Shown here: positions 1 through 6,972 of the stretch, piece after piece | How the letters are laid out: each line of letters begins with the position of its first letter | How positions within the stretch are numbered: the stretch's first letter is position 1 | Assembly (NCBI GenBank): GCA_031273775.1 | Contig: JAISRF010000178.1 | Span: forward strand, 1-14,581 | DNA from: Oscillospiraceae bacterium | Lineage (GTDB): Bacteria; Bacillota; Clostridia; Oscillospirales; Acutalibacteraceae | Direction of reading: 5' to 3' | DNA length: 14,581 nt | Notes under the pieces: generated by a model | What the model saw: the letters and a program-made list of their open reading frames with translations, nothing else | The model's database searches: none | What the model was told of the DNA's origin: nothing | Program-made: the position numbers and the translations under genes

Positions 1-294
1 CAATATCATATACACGCCGAATTCTTTTTTGCGCCGCTTGATTAAGAACCGGTTGGCATAAACGATTAGAAGACCGAGGATAACGGAAATGAAGACCGAT
101 ATGCCGCTCATTACATTTCCAAGCAGCTTAAAAATCTGCGCCCGGCTCTCGGTTATGTCCATGACGGCCTGCTGGCTTTCCAGCGCGTTGAAAATGTAGA
201 AAACGCAGACGCCGAAGGTAAGCGTCAAAAAGTAAACCGTGTAATCGCGCAGACTCTTTTTGACGTTTCTAACCGCCAAATTAGCCGATGTCAT
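1..294 (-). CDS. BceB/FtsX-type ABC transporter permease (N-terminal part, runs off left edge)
   Basis: The first 98 codons of a permease are present; the rest lies left of the window. The ATG at 294-292 overlaps the end of the upstream ATPase gene by 14 bp and follows a G-rich Shine-Dalgarno stretch (revcomp of about 303-308), so the two are translationally coupled. Residues about 20-38 form a first membrane helix and about 62-83 a second, followed by the basic motif NRFLIKRRKKEFGVYMIL. That motif just after TM2 is characteristic of the BceB/YtsD permeases of antimicrobial-peptide detoxification and sensing transporters in Firmicutes; full members are roughly 620-900 aa. It should form the membrane half of an exporter with the ATPase encoded just upstream. 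Family assignment is firm; the substrate cannot be read from this piece. Confidence 0.85.
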   Translation of the reverse strand, partial: MTSANLAVRNVKKSLRDYTVYFLTLTFGVCVFYIFNALESQQAVMDITESRAQIFKLLGNVMSGISVFISVILGLLIVYANRFLIKRRKKEFGVYMIL

Positions 295-1048
295 CGCCGT
301 CACCCCCCAGCAGACTCACGACCTCAATGATTTTGTCGAAGAACTGCTTGCGGGTTTCCTCCACCCGCGCCAGCTGATGAAACAGCCGCCCGTCCCGAAT
401 GAAAAGAATCCGGCTGCAGTGGCTGGCGGCAAAAGCATCGTGGGTCACCATTAAGATGGTGGCGTTTTGTTGCCGCACCAGCTGCCGAAAGCTTTCCAGC
501 AACGCCTTCGCGGACTTGGAATCCAACGCGCCGGTGGGCTCGTCAGCCAACACAAGGGACGGATTGGTGACAATCGCCCGCGCGCTGGCTACCCGCTGCC
601 GCTGTCCCCCCGACATTTGATAGGGATACTTTGGCAGTATCTCCACAATGTCCAAAACAGCCGCCACCTTCTTTACCCGCGCATCGATTTCTTTGGCGGG
701 GCGTTTTAGAATGGTCAGCGCAAGGGCAATGTTCTCATAAGCCGTCAAGGTGTCCAGTAGGTTGAAATCCTGAAAGATAAACCCCAATGATTCCCTGCGG
801 AACCTGGACAGGGATTTCCGGCTCATGGCCGTGATGTCTCTGCCGCCGATTAGAATCTGACCCGCCGTAGCGGTGTCAATGGTGGAGATGCAGTTGAGCA
901 GGGTGGTTTTCCCGCTGCCGGAAGCGCCCATGATCCCCACAAACTCCCCCGCTTCCACCTCGAAGCTGACCCCCCTCAACGCCTTGGTCAGATTGATTTT
1001 GTTTCCGTAAACCTTTTCGATATTTGCCGCTTGTAAAATTATCGGCAT
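281..1048 (-). CDS. BceA-like ABC transporter ATP-binding protein
   Basis: A 255-aa ATPase of the MacB/BceA/LolD class that should energise the BceB-type permease encoded directly downstream. Visible motifs: Walker A GASGSGKT (41-48), Q-loop Q93 in IFQDFNLL, signature MSGGQ (145-149), Walker B LVLADE (165-170) and H-loop H203 in VTHD. I chose the ATG at 1048 because GGAG (1060-1057) lies 8 nt upstream; an in-frame GTG at 1057 would add three residues but lies within that site. The stop at 281 is inside the permease gene. The upstream protease gene ends 39 nt away with no visible terminator, so this is the fourth gene of the operon starting at the 5055-5083 promoter. By family, BceAB-type pairs handle cell-wall-active peptides such as bacitracin or lantibiotics; the actual ligand here is unknown. 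Confidence 0.93.
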   Translation of the reverse strand: MPIILQAANIEKVYGNKINLTKALRGVSFEVEAGEFVGIMGASGSGKTTLLNCISTIDTATAGQILIGGRDITAMSRKSLSRFRRESLGFIFQDFNLLDTLTAYENIALALTILKRPAKEIDARVKKVAAVLDIVEILPKYPYQMSGGQRQRVASARAIVTNPSLVLADEPTGALDSKSAKALLESFRQLVRQQNATILMVTHDAFAASHCSRILFIRDGRLFHQLARVEETRKQFFDKIIEVVSLLGGDGDDIG

Positions 1049-1087
1049 ACGAATCACTCCATTTCATGTCTTGACGATTTCCTTCAG

Positions 1088-2881
1088 TTATTCCTCGAAA
1101 GGATTGCCCGGTATGGATGAGGACGCACCGTTTTTATAACTTGACGTGCCGGAATCGGCAATCAGCTTCACTGAAATCTCGCCGATTTTTCCGGTTTCAT
1201 TGTGGTAAATCGTCAGTTTCAGCGCTTCGCCAGGCCTGGAACGCTCAATCAAATCCAGCACCATGTCACCGGATGTGACCGCCTTGCCGTTTAATTCCGT
1301 AATAATATCTCCGCCCACGATGCCACGGTTGTAGAGGTCGCTGTCCGAGGAGATTGAGCTAATCAGCAGGCCGATTTGCTGGCCGGTTTGGTCGTGGATG
1401 CGCGAATCAATCATGGTGTAGGTAATGCCCAACCGCGCGCGGCTTTGTACAGAGCCGTATTTTATCAAGTCTTCCACCGTTGCCTTGACGGTGGTGGACG
1501 GCACCGCAAACCCGATTCCTTCGTAGCCCGTCATGTTGATTTTTGAGGAATTGATCCCCACGACCTGACCGTTCATATCCACCAGCGGACCGCCGGAATT
1601 TCCGGGGCTGATGGCAGCGTCGGTCTGGATGGTCTTGATTGAATAACTCGCGTTTCCGACCACGCGGCGGTTAACGGCGGAAACAATACCGCGCGTCACC
1701 GTGTTGGCCAGCGACATGCCGCCCGGGTTTCCAATGGCGATCACACTTTCCCCTACAGCCAGCTTGTCTGAGTTGGCAAAGACGGCCGGTGTGAAGCCGG
1801 ATACACCCCGGATTTTGAGCACCGCCAAATCGTTACGGGAATCGCCGGCCACATAAAACGCCTCAAACTCCCGACCGTCGTAAGTGTATACACGGAATTT
1901 CGGGTCGGCAAAGCCACTGTAAATGTGATCGTTGGTCACAATGTAACCATCGGATGAAATGAATATTCCCGTTGCGGTGCCATACATTTGCGTGTTATCC
2001 AGGTCGTACACCACAATTCCGACCACACTGTTTGCCGCGCGTTCTACGGCGGCGGTGACGGTGTCCGAAGCGGGCGTTTTGCTTTGCAGGTCAATCCCGG
2101 CGTCACCTTCCCCCACAAACGGCGCGGAGGGCGTGTCGTAAATACCCTGCGATTCACTGTTTTCGTCATCGATGAAAGGATTTCTCGACTCGATGCCCGG
2201 AACCTCATTATGATCAGAAGTGACATAAATTACGGTCAGGCAGCCGGTCAGTACCAGCACAACCGCCATCATGATGCAGAAAACCCGCAGACCGGTGTTT
2301 TTCCTTTTAGGTATGGGTCCAAGGTTGACCCCGCCGGCGTAAGGCGGCTGCCACAGCGGAATGTTTTGCCCTGGGGGTTGCTGAACATATGGCTGCTGAT
2401 ATGTGGGTTGCTGCATGGGCGGTTGGGCATACGGGGGCGGCTGAACCGGTTGATAGGAGGGCTGCCGCGTGGGCGGTTGGGCATAGGGAGGTTGTGAACC
2501 GTACACGGGAGTGCCGGAGGTTGGGAGAGGCGGAACGTACCCTCTGCCTCCGCCCGCGACGGGAAGCTCCGGCGCGGGGCCTGTCCACTGGGCGGAATCA
2601 TTCCCCGGAACGGGCGCGGCGGATTCCTCCCGCACAGGTGAAAAAGCCGCCGTCATGCTAAGGTCGGGGGAGGTGCTTTTTTCCGCCGGGGTGTCCGGCA
2701 AGGAGTTCGTTTCATCCACCCGCGGGGTTGCGAACGGGGAGGACAACTCAGGCGGATCAGGTTGATTTTCCCAAACCGGCGGCTGGGTCACCGGATTTTC
2801 CGGGAAAAGCTCCCGGTTTTCGCTTTCCGGATTTTGCGGAACCTCACCGTTATTTTTTCCATTTTCGGGGAATTGGTTCAT
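1088..2881 (-). CDS. Membrane-anchored HtrA/DegP-like serine protease with PDZ domain
   Basis: A 597-aa protein. Residues 1-195 are a low-complexity Pro/Gln/Tyr-rich cytoplasmic tail with repeats such as PPYAQPP; 199-220 are a single membrane anchor; about 276-475 are the trypsin-like domain; about 481-575 are one PDZ domain. The catalytic triad looks complete: H319 in VTNDHIYSG, D351 in SRNDLAVLKI and S429 in GNSGGPL. The protease therefore faces outward and probably degrades or chaperones misfolded exported proteins, as HtrA/HtrB do in Bacillus. The ATG at 2881 has AGGA about 11 nt upstream. The gene lies 27 nt after the histidine kinase gene and 39 nt before the ABC ATPase. In B. subtilis, CssRS controls htrA genes, so this RR-HK-protease order suggests autoregulated envelope quality control (inference). 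The tail is much longer than in typical HtrA. Confidence 0.95.
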   Translation of the reverse strand: MNQFPENGKNNGEVPQNPESENRELFPENPVTQPPVWENQPDPPELSSPFATPRVDETNSLPDTPAEKSTSPDLSMTAAFSPVREESAAPVPGNDSAQWTGPAPELPVAGGGRGYVPPLPTSGTPVYGSQPPYAQPPTRQPSYQPVQPPPYAQPPMQQPTYQQPYVQQPPGQNIPLWQPPYAGGVNLGPIPKRKNTGLRVFCIMMAVVLVLTGCLTVIYVTSDHNEVPGIESRNPFIDDENSESQGIYDTPSAPFVGEGDAGIDLQSKTPASDTVTAAVERAANSVVGIVVYDLDNTQMYGTATGIFISSDGYIVTNDHIYSGFADPKFRVYTYDGREFEAFYVAGDSRNDLAVLKIRGVSGFTPAVFANSDKLAVGESVIAIGNPGGMSLANTVTRGIVSAVNRRVVGNASYSIKTIQTDAAISPGNSGGPLVDMNGQVVGINSSKINMTGYEGIGFAVPSTTVKATVEDLIKYGSVQSRARLGITYTMIDSRIHDQTGQQIGLLISSISSDSDLYNRGIVGGDIITELNGKAVTSGDMVLDLIERSRPGEALKLTIYHNETGKIGEISVKLIADSGTSSYKNGASSSIPGNPFEE

Positions 2882-2908
2882 AAATAATATTTTCCTTTCC
2901 GAAGTAGA

Positions 2909-4306
2909 CTACTTGCGCAATGTGAACGAAAACTCCGTGTATTGACCCAAAACGGAATCGGCGGAGGCAGTTCCCCCGTGGATTTCCAGAATGGTCTTTA
3001 CAATATACAGCCCGAGCCCGGTGCTGGTTTTGTCTAATCCGCGAGAGCGGTCGGCTTTGTAAAAACGCTCAAACACGCGGGCGGTTTCCTGTGGACTCAA
3101 GCCTTGGCCGCTGTTTCGCACAAACACGGTTACGTGATCGGAGCTGTCCGCCATTCGGAATTCAATGGTTCCGCCGTCCGGTGTATATTTTACGGCATTA
3201 TCCAAAAGGTTGTAAACAACCTGATAAATTAAATCGGCGTCGGCGGTGATTTTGACCGCTGGAAAATCCTCCAGCCCGCAGATTTCAATGGATTTTTCAG
3301 ATATTTTATGCTCAAAAGTAAGAGTCACCCGAACCAAAATATCGGCGATATTCACACTTGTAAGAGAAAGTTTCATCTCGCCGCTTTCCAGCCGGGAGAG
3401 ACTGAGCATGGAGTTGACGACCTTTGAAAGCCGCTTGATTTCATCGGACACAATCCGCAGGTAACGTTCTTGCTCATCCTCCGGGATGGTGCCGTCCAGA
3501 ACGCCGTCTATAAATCCGGCAATAGTGGTGATCGGTGTTTTCAACTCGTGAGACACATTGCCGATAAAGCTGCGGCGAAGCTGTTCCAATGAAGCCAACG
3601 ATTTAGTCATATTGTTGAAAGCAACGGCCAGTTCCCCCACCTCGTCGCCTGAATCAGGGGGAATGCGCTGGGTAAAATCTCCTTGTGCCATTGCGCGCGC
3701 GGCATGCGCCATGCTTCTGAGCGGTCGCACCATACGATAGGTGACAAAATAAACGGTAATAAACAAAAGCCCCATCACCATCAGTGCGGACACGGTAAAC
3801 ATACGCAGAATGTTGTGGGTAAACCTGTTGAGCTCAGCAGTGGACGTGGCAACGAACACAGCCCCGACCGTCCGCCCAAACCGGTTGAAAACAGGCGTTC
3901 CGACTGTAAAATACGGGCCGGTAAACGCGCCGCCAAAATTGCCGAATTCTTCTGTTGTGCCCGCTAAAGCGCGGCGCATCAGTTCATCATTCACCGGTGA
4001 ACGAACCTGAGCGCCGCCGCTTTGCACATAAACGTTGCCGTCCGGCAAAGCGACAAACACAACCGCGCCGATTGCCGTGGCGGTGGCGTTAGCGTCGTTT
4101 TCAAGACTTTCCCGGACGTCCGGCGCGCCAACGTAATTGGTAAAACGTTCGGACATAGACACGGCGTTTTCACCGGAAATGACACGCTTTTCGTTCAGCC
4201 AGTACTGCCCGGAGGCTATGGAGATACATCCGCCCAAAACCACAAAACTCACGGTAATAATCAACATGACGATACCGAAAAATTTCCGAAACAGGCTTTT
4301 TCTCAT
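2909..4306 (-). CDS. Sensor histidine kinase with extracytoplasmic domain and HAMP
   Basis: About 465 aa; numbering here includes an alternative GTG codon at 4309 as residue 1. TM1 is about 11-31, an extracytoplasmic sensor region of about 135 residues follows, and TM2 is about 168-190. A HAMP linker spans about 192-245. The dimerisation/phosphorylation motif FIGNVSHELKTP carries H254. The catalytic domain has an N box (NLLDNAVKYT, 367-376), an F box (FERFYK) and a G2 box (TGLGLYIV). The G1 position normally occupied by Asp is Asn (N399 in NSGQG), a variant I believe also occurs in related clostridial kinases. The large external domain sets it apart from the short-loop intramembrane-sensing BceS kinases, although a Bce-like transporter shares the operon. 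The start is uncertain: GTG 4309 or ATG 4306, neither with a strong ribosome binding site. It lies a few bases after its response regulator gene. Confidence 0.95.
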   Translation of the reverse strand: MRKSLFRKFFGIVMLIITVSFVVLGGCISIASGQYWLNEKRVISGENAVSMSERFTNYVGAPDVRESLENDANATATAIGAVVFVALPDGNVYVQSGGAQVRSPVNDELMRRALAGTTEEFGNFGGAFTGPYFTVGTPVFNRFGRTVGAVFVATSTAELNRFTHNILRMFTVSALMVMGLLFITVYFVTYRMVRPLRSMAHAARAMAQGDFTQRIPPDSGDEVGELAVAFNNMTKSLASLEQLRRSFIGNVSHELKTPITTIAGFIDGVLDGTIPEDEQERYLRIVSDEIKRLSKVVNSMLSLSRLESGEMKLSLTSVNIADILVRVTLTFEHKISEKSIEICGLEDFPAVKITADADLIYQVVYNLLDNAVKYTPDGGTIEFRMADSSDHVTVFVRNSGQGLSPQETARVFERFYKADRSRGLDKTSTGLGLYIVKTILEIHGGTASADSVLGQYTEFSFTLRK

Positions 4307-4314
4307 CACAGCGG

Positions 4315-4998
4315 TTATTTTACCTCAAATTTATATCCCACACCCCAAACGGTTTTAAGCGACCACTGGGAAGATACGCCCTCCAGCTTTTCGCGCAGGC
4401 GTTTAACATGCACGTCTACAGTACGGGAATCTCCGTAATAATCAAAGCCCCAGACCTCGTCAAGCAGCTGGTCGCGGGTGAACACACGGTTTGGATTACT
4501 AGCCAGGTGAAAAATCAGCTCAAATTCCTTTGGCGGGGTGTCAATTTGCTTGCCGTCCACAATCAACTCATAATTGGTGATGTTGATGATTAGCTTGTCG
4601 TAAACGACTTCTTTCACCTCGTCGGACGGGGGCGCACAGCGGCGAAACACCGCTTTCACACGCGCCATGACCTCTTTGGCATCGAAGGGCTTGACCACAT
4701 AATCATCCGCGCCCAGTTCCAATCCAAGCACTTTATCAAAGGTTTCTCCCTTTGCCGTCAGCATAATAATCGGAGCGGAGGACTGCTTGCGAATTGCTCG
4801 GCAAACTTGCCAGCCGTCCAATTTGGGAAGCATAATGTCAAGCAGGGTCAAATCAGGCGTTTGCGCCTTAAAAACAGACAGCGCTTCCTCACCGTTATAC
4901 GCCAGAAATACCGTATACCCCTCTTTTTCGAGGTACAGCCGTAAAAGCTCACAGATGTTGGAATCATCGTCCACCACTAAAATTTTTGTCGCCGGCAT
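4315..4998 (-). CDS. OmpR/PhoB-family response regulator
   Basis: A 227-aa DNA-binding response regulator and first gene of the minus-strand operon. The receiver domain (1-120) has the acidic pocket D10-D12, the phosphoacceptor D54 in LLDIMLPKLDGW, T81 and K103 in VVKPFD. The C-terminal winged helix (about 130-226) shows the typical TPPKEFELIFHLA start and the recognition region around RTVDVHVKRLREKL. The ATG at 4998 is preceded by a purine-rich GGGTGGAAAA, a good ribosome binding site. It should be phosphorylated by the kinase encoded immediately downstream and act on this operon and possibly on the divergent ABC operon, whose promoter lies about 160 bp away; that regulatory link is inference. 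It resembles WalR, PhoP or CssR, but the sequence alone does not decide which. Confidence 0.96.
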   Translation of the reverse strand: MPATKILVVDDDSNICELLRLYLEKEGYTVFLAYNGEEALSVFKAQTPDLTLLDIMLPKLDGWQVCRAIRKQSSAPIIMLTAKGETFDKVLGLELGADDYVVKPFDAKEVMARVKAVFRRCAPPSDEVKEVVYDKLIINITNYELIVDGKQIDTPPKEFELIFHLASNPNRVFTRDQLLDEVWGFDYYGDSRTVDVHVKRLREKLEGVSSQWSLKTVWGVGYKFEVK

Positions 4999-5054
4999 TT
5001 TTCCACCCGCTTATTTATTATTGGCACCATTTTTCAAGTGCAATCTTGCATTTG

Positions 5055-5083
5055 ATTATAACATAACTTTTTGCGAGGTTCAA
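5055..5083 (-). promoter_or_regulatory. SigA-type promoter with extended -10 for the RR-HK-HtrA-ABC operon
   Basis: On the minus strand, -35 TTGAAC (5083-5078) and -10 TATAAT (5060-5055) are separated by exactly 17 bp, and the -10 is preceded by TGT, giving an extended TGnTATAAT element. The predicted transcript start near 5048 leaves a leader of about 50 nt before the response regulator ATG at 4998. No other comparable promoter was found between the genes of this operon. Confidence 0.8.
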
Positions 5084-5220
5084 TCGTTCAGGTAAATAAA
5101 TTATGAACAAACTGAATATATTGTGTGAAATGGTCGAAAAATCGTTTTTTACCGGACACGCAAACACTCACCCATCATTGACAAACAAAGAGGGAAGCGA
5201 CGAATTTGAGAAAATATCTG

Positions 5221-5249
5221 TTGCCCACCGCCATGTGCTGTGTTATACT
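5221..5249 (+). promoter_or_regulatory. SigA-type promoter for the three-gene ABC transporter operon
   Basis: TTGCCC (5221-5226) and TATACT (5244-5249) are spaced 17 bp, with TGT directly before the -10 (extended -10). The predicted start near 5256 gives a leader of about 92 nt before the GTG start at 5348. Confidence 0.65.
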
Positions 5250-5257
5250 AAACCCAC

Positions 5258-5288
5258 GGATTCACTTGTTGTTTTGTTGAAGTGAACC
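5258..5288 (+). other. Leader hairpin upstream of the ABC operon
   Basis: GGATTCACTT (5258-5267) and AAGTGAACC (5280-5288) can form a 9-bp stem with one bulged A and a 12-nt GTTGTTTTGTTG loop. It lies at the very 5' end of the predicted transcript. There is no U-tract after it, so it is not an intrinsic terminator; an mRNA-stability or regulatory role is possible. The loop could alternatively pair with the CAAAATCAACAAC stretch just before the ribosome binding site. Confidence 0.4.
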
Positions 5289-5347
5289 GCGGGATTCTTT
5301 CGTTATATATTGCGGATGCACAAAATCAACAACGAGGAGGAAAATGT

Positions 5348-6040
5348 GTGACAGCGAAAAATCTGCTTCGCCGCGTGAACCGCGGCATCTTGCTGGCGGT
5401 GGCGCTCATTATCGGCTTGATAGTCTGGCTGGCCGTAGACAACGCCCGGTTTACCAAGGAAAAAGACGACATCACCGCCATGCTCGACCAATACGCCGTC
5501 GAATCGGCAAGCCTGATGATTTTGCCTGAAAGCGACCAAAACCCGGGGGAAACGGTGTCCGCGACCGCAGTGGAAAAACAACTCAAAGACGCCCAACCGG
5601 TGTTTGACCGGTTCCTGACCGGCGGCGGACGATACTCCAGCGCCAACGAACGCGCACCGATGGAAATGAGGAACGCGCTGGAAAGCAACGCGGTTTCCCG
5701 TACCTACGTCACCGGCTGCGAATTCAAAATCACTAAGGTGGGCAAGCTCCGCAAGGTTGCCTCGGGGTACGCCCAGGCCGACATTAGCGTAGACGCCTCG
5801 TTCAAAATCATCGGAAAGCCCATCGCGATGATTCTTCACAACACTTGGTACACCGATGAAAGCGGGCAGTGGTACGGCAAGGGAGAAATGCCCGCGGACA
5901 TGACCTACGACACCGAAATCCGCACCCTTTCCCAGTCGGTTACCTTCATGGACGTGCTGCTGCGAAAGGTAAACGGAGAATGGAAAATCGCTGAATCCAA
6001 CGGTATGAATTGGAACAGCAGAACGGTGGTGAGTTATTGA
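5348..6040 (+). CDS. Single-pass membrane-anchored extracytoplasmic protein of unknown function, ABC-operon partner
   Basis: A 230-aa protein I do not recognise as a named family. It has a short basic N-terminus, one membrane helix (about 14-30) and an outward-facing domain of about 200 residues. Residues 35-90 are helical and charged; 115-225 look beta-rich and end with KVNGEWKIAESNGMNWNS, a style of ending seen in NTF2-like or SnoaL-like domains (weak resemblance only). The GTG start at 5348 was chosen because GAGGAGG (5334-5340) sits 7 nt upstream; the ATG at 5344 is out of frame and leads to a short dead-end frame. Its TGA overlaps the ATPase ATG by one base, implying strict co-translation, so it is probably an accessory or substrate-contacting subunit of the transporter (inference). 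Confidence 0.85.
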   Translation: MTAKNLLRRVNRGILLAVALIIGLIVWLAVDNARFTKEKDDITAMLDQYAVESASLMILPESDQNPGETVSATAVEKQLKDAQPVFDRFLTGGGRYSSANERAPMEMRNALESNAVSRTYVTGCEFKITKVGKLRKVASGYAQADISVDASFKIIGKPIAMILHNTWYTDESGQWYGKGEMPADMTYDTEIRTLSQSVTFMDVLLRKVNGEWKIAESNGMNWNSRTVVSY

Positions 6041-6972
6041 TGGACATCGTGCTGAAAATCAACAGCCTGACCAAGTTTATGGGCGGGCGCAAAATCATTG
6101 ACAACATTTCCTTTGAAACATACGCCGGAGAAGTGTTCGGATTTTTGGGTCCCAATGGCGCGGGTAAAACCACCACCATCAAAATGGCGCTGGGCATGCT
6201 GGATTCTGATGGCGGAGAGATGGAAATCTGCGGCTTGAACGTGCGGAAAAAGTTCGAAAAAGCGATGGTCAATGTGGGTGGCATTGTGGAAAACCCCGAG
6301 ACATACGGTTATCTCACCGGGTTACAGAACCTGCGGCAATACAAAAGGATGCGGGCGGGGGTTACCGAAGAGCGTATTCAGGAGGTCGTGCGCTTTGTCG
6401 GTCTGGAAAACCGCATCAAAGACAAGGTGAAGAAATATTCACTGGGAATGAGGCAGCGGCTGGGCGTGGCGCAAGCCATTCTGCACAAACCGAAGCTGCT
6501 GATTTTGGATGAACCCACCAACGGCCTTGACCCGGCCGGAATCCGCGAGCTGCGGGACATGTTGAAAAAGCTGGCGCATGAGGACGGGGTGGCGGTACTG
6601 GTGTCCTCCCATCTGTTGTCCGAAATGGAACTGATGTGCGACCGGGTGGGGATTATCGCCAACGGGCGGATTCTGGGCGTGAAATCCACCAAAGACCTAA
6701 TGAACGAAGCCGCCGGAAATCAAAAAATCGTGCGCTTCACCGTGGGTGAGACCGGAAAAGCGCTGGCGGTTTTAGCCGAAATGAGCTTATCCGCCGCCAA
6801 TGTGACATCTCAGACCTTTGACTTGCCGGTGGAAAGCGACACGCAGGCGAGCGAGGTGAACATCCGGCTGATTCAGGCGGGTGTTCCGGTGATGGGGATT
6901 ACACCGCTGGAACGGTCGTTAGAGGATATTTTCCTGGAAATCACCGGAGAAGGGGGAAACCAAATTGCGTAA
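6040..6972 (+). CDS. BcrA/NatA-like ABC transporter ATP-binding protein
   Basis: A 310-aa ATPase of the drug/bacitracin-type export family. Motifs: Walker A GPNGAGKT (37-44), signature YSLGMRQR (133-140), Walker B LLILDEPT (153-160), D-loop GLDP and H-loop H191. The Q-loop position reads GGIVENPETYGYLTG with Glu, as is usual in the BcrA/lantibiotic-immunity subgroup. Residues 225-310 form the C-terminal extension seen in this subgroup, ending with the LEDIFLEITG motif. The ATG at 6040 overlaps the preceding stop (TGATG) and has GGTGAG 6 nt upstream, so it is preferred over the in-frame ATG at 6010. It overlaps the permease gene by 8 bp. The partner permease is of the ABC-2 type. Substrates in this class include peptides, antibiotics and Na+; none can be assigned here. 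Confidence 0.95.
   Translation: MDIVLKINSLTKFMGGRKIIDNISFETYAGEVFGFLGPNGAGKTTTIKMALGMLDSDGGEMEICGLNVRKKFEKAMVNVGGIVENPETYGYLTGLQNLRQYKRMRAGVTEERIQEVVRFVGLENRIKDKVKKYSLGMRQRLGVAQAILHKPKLLILDEPTNGLDPAGIRELRDMLKKLAHEDGVAVLVSSHLLSEMELMCDRVGIIANGRILGVKSTKDLMNEAAGNQKIVRFTVGETGKALAVLAEMSLSAANVTSQTFDLPVESDTQASEVNIRLIQAGVPVMGITPLERSLEDIFLEITGEGGNQIA

Larger units (their letters stand above)
5061..5347. other. Divergent intergenic region between the two-component/HtrA operon and the ABC operon
   Basis: This 287-bp gap holds the upstream part of the minus-strand promoter, the plus-strand promoter (5221-5249) and the leader of the ABC operon. The roughly 120 bp between the promoters is A/T-rich with no convincing gene; a 60-codon open frame starting at 5103 lacks a ribosome binding site and runs through the promoter. 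Its position makes it a natural place for a response-regulator operator, but I did not find clear direct repeats. Confidence 0.6.

Noticed and set aside
1988..2661. Long open frames on the plus strand opposite the HtrA N-terminus
   Set aside because: They arise from the GC-rich Pro/Gln repeat DNA; the minus-strand frame is continuous through tail, membrane helix and protease domain with intact catalytic residues.
5103..5285. A 60-codon plus-strand open frame in the divergent intergenic region
   Set aside because: It has no ribosome binding site, overlaps the ABC-operon promoter and leader, and its composition is not protein-like.
6010..6039. An upstream ATG that would extend the ATPase by ten residues
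   Set aside because: The ATG at 6040 has a proper ribosome binding site and the usual TGATG coupling; the extra residues are not part of the family.
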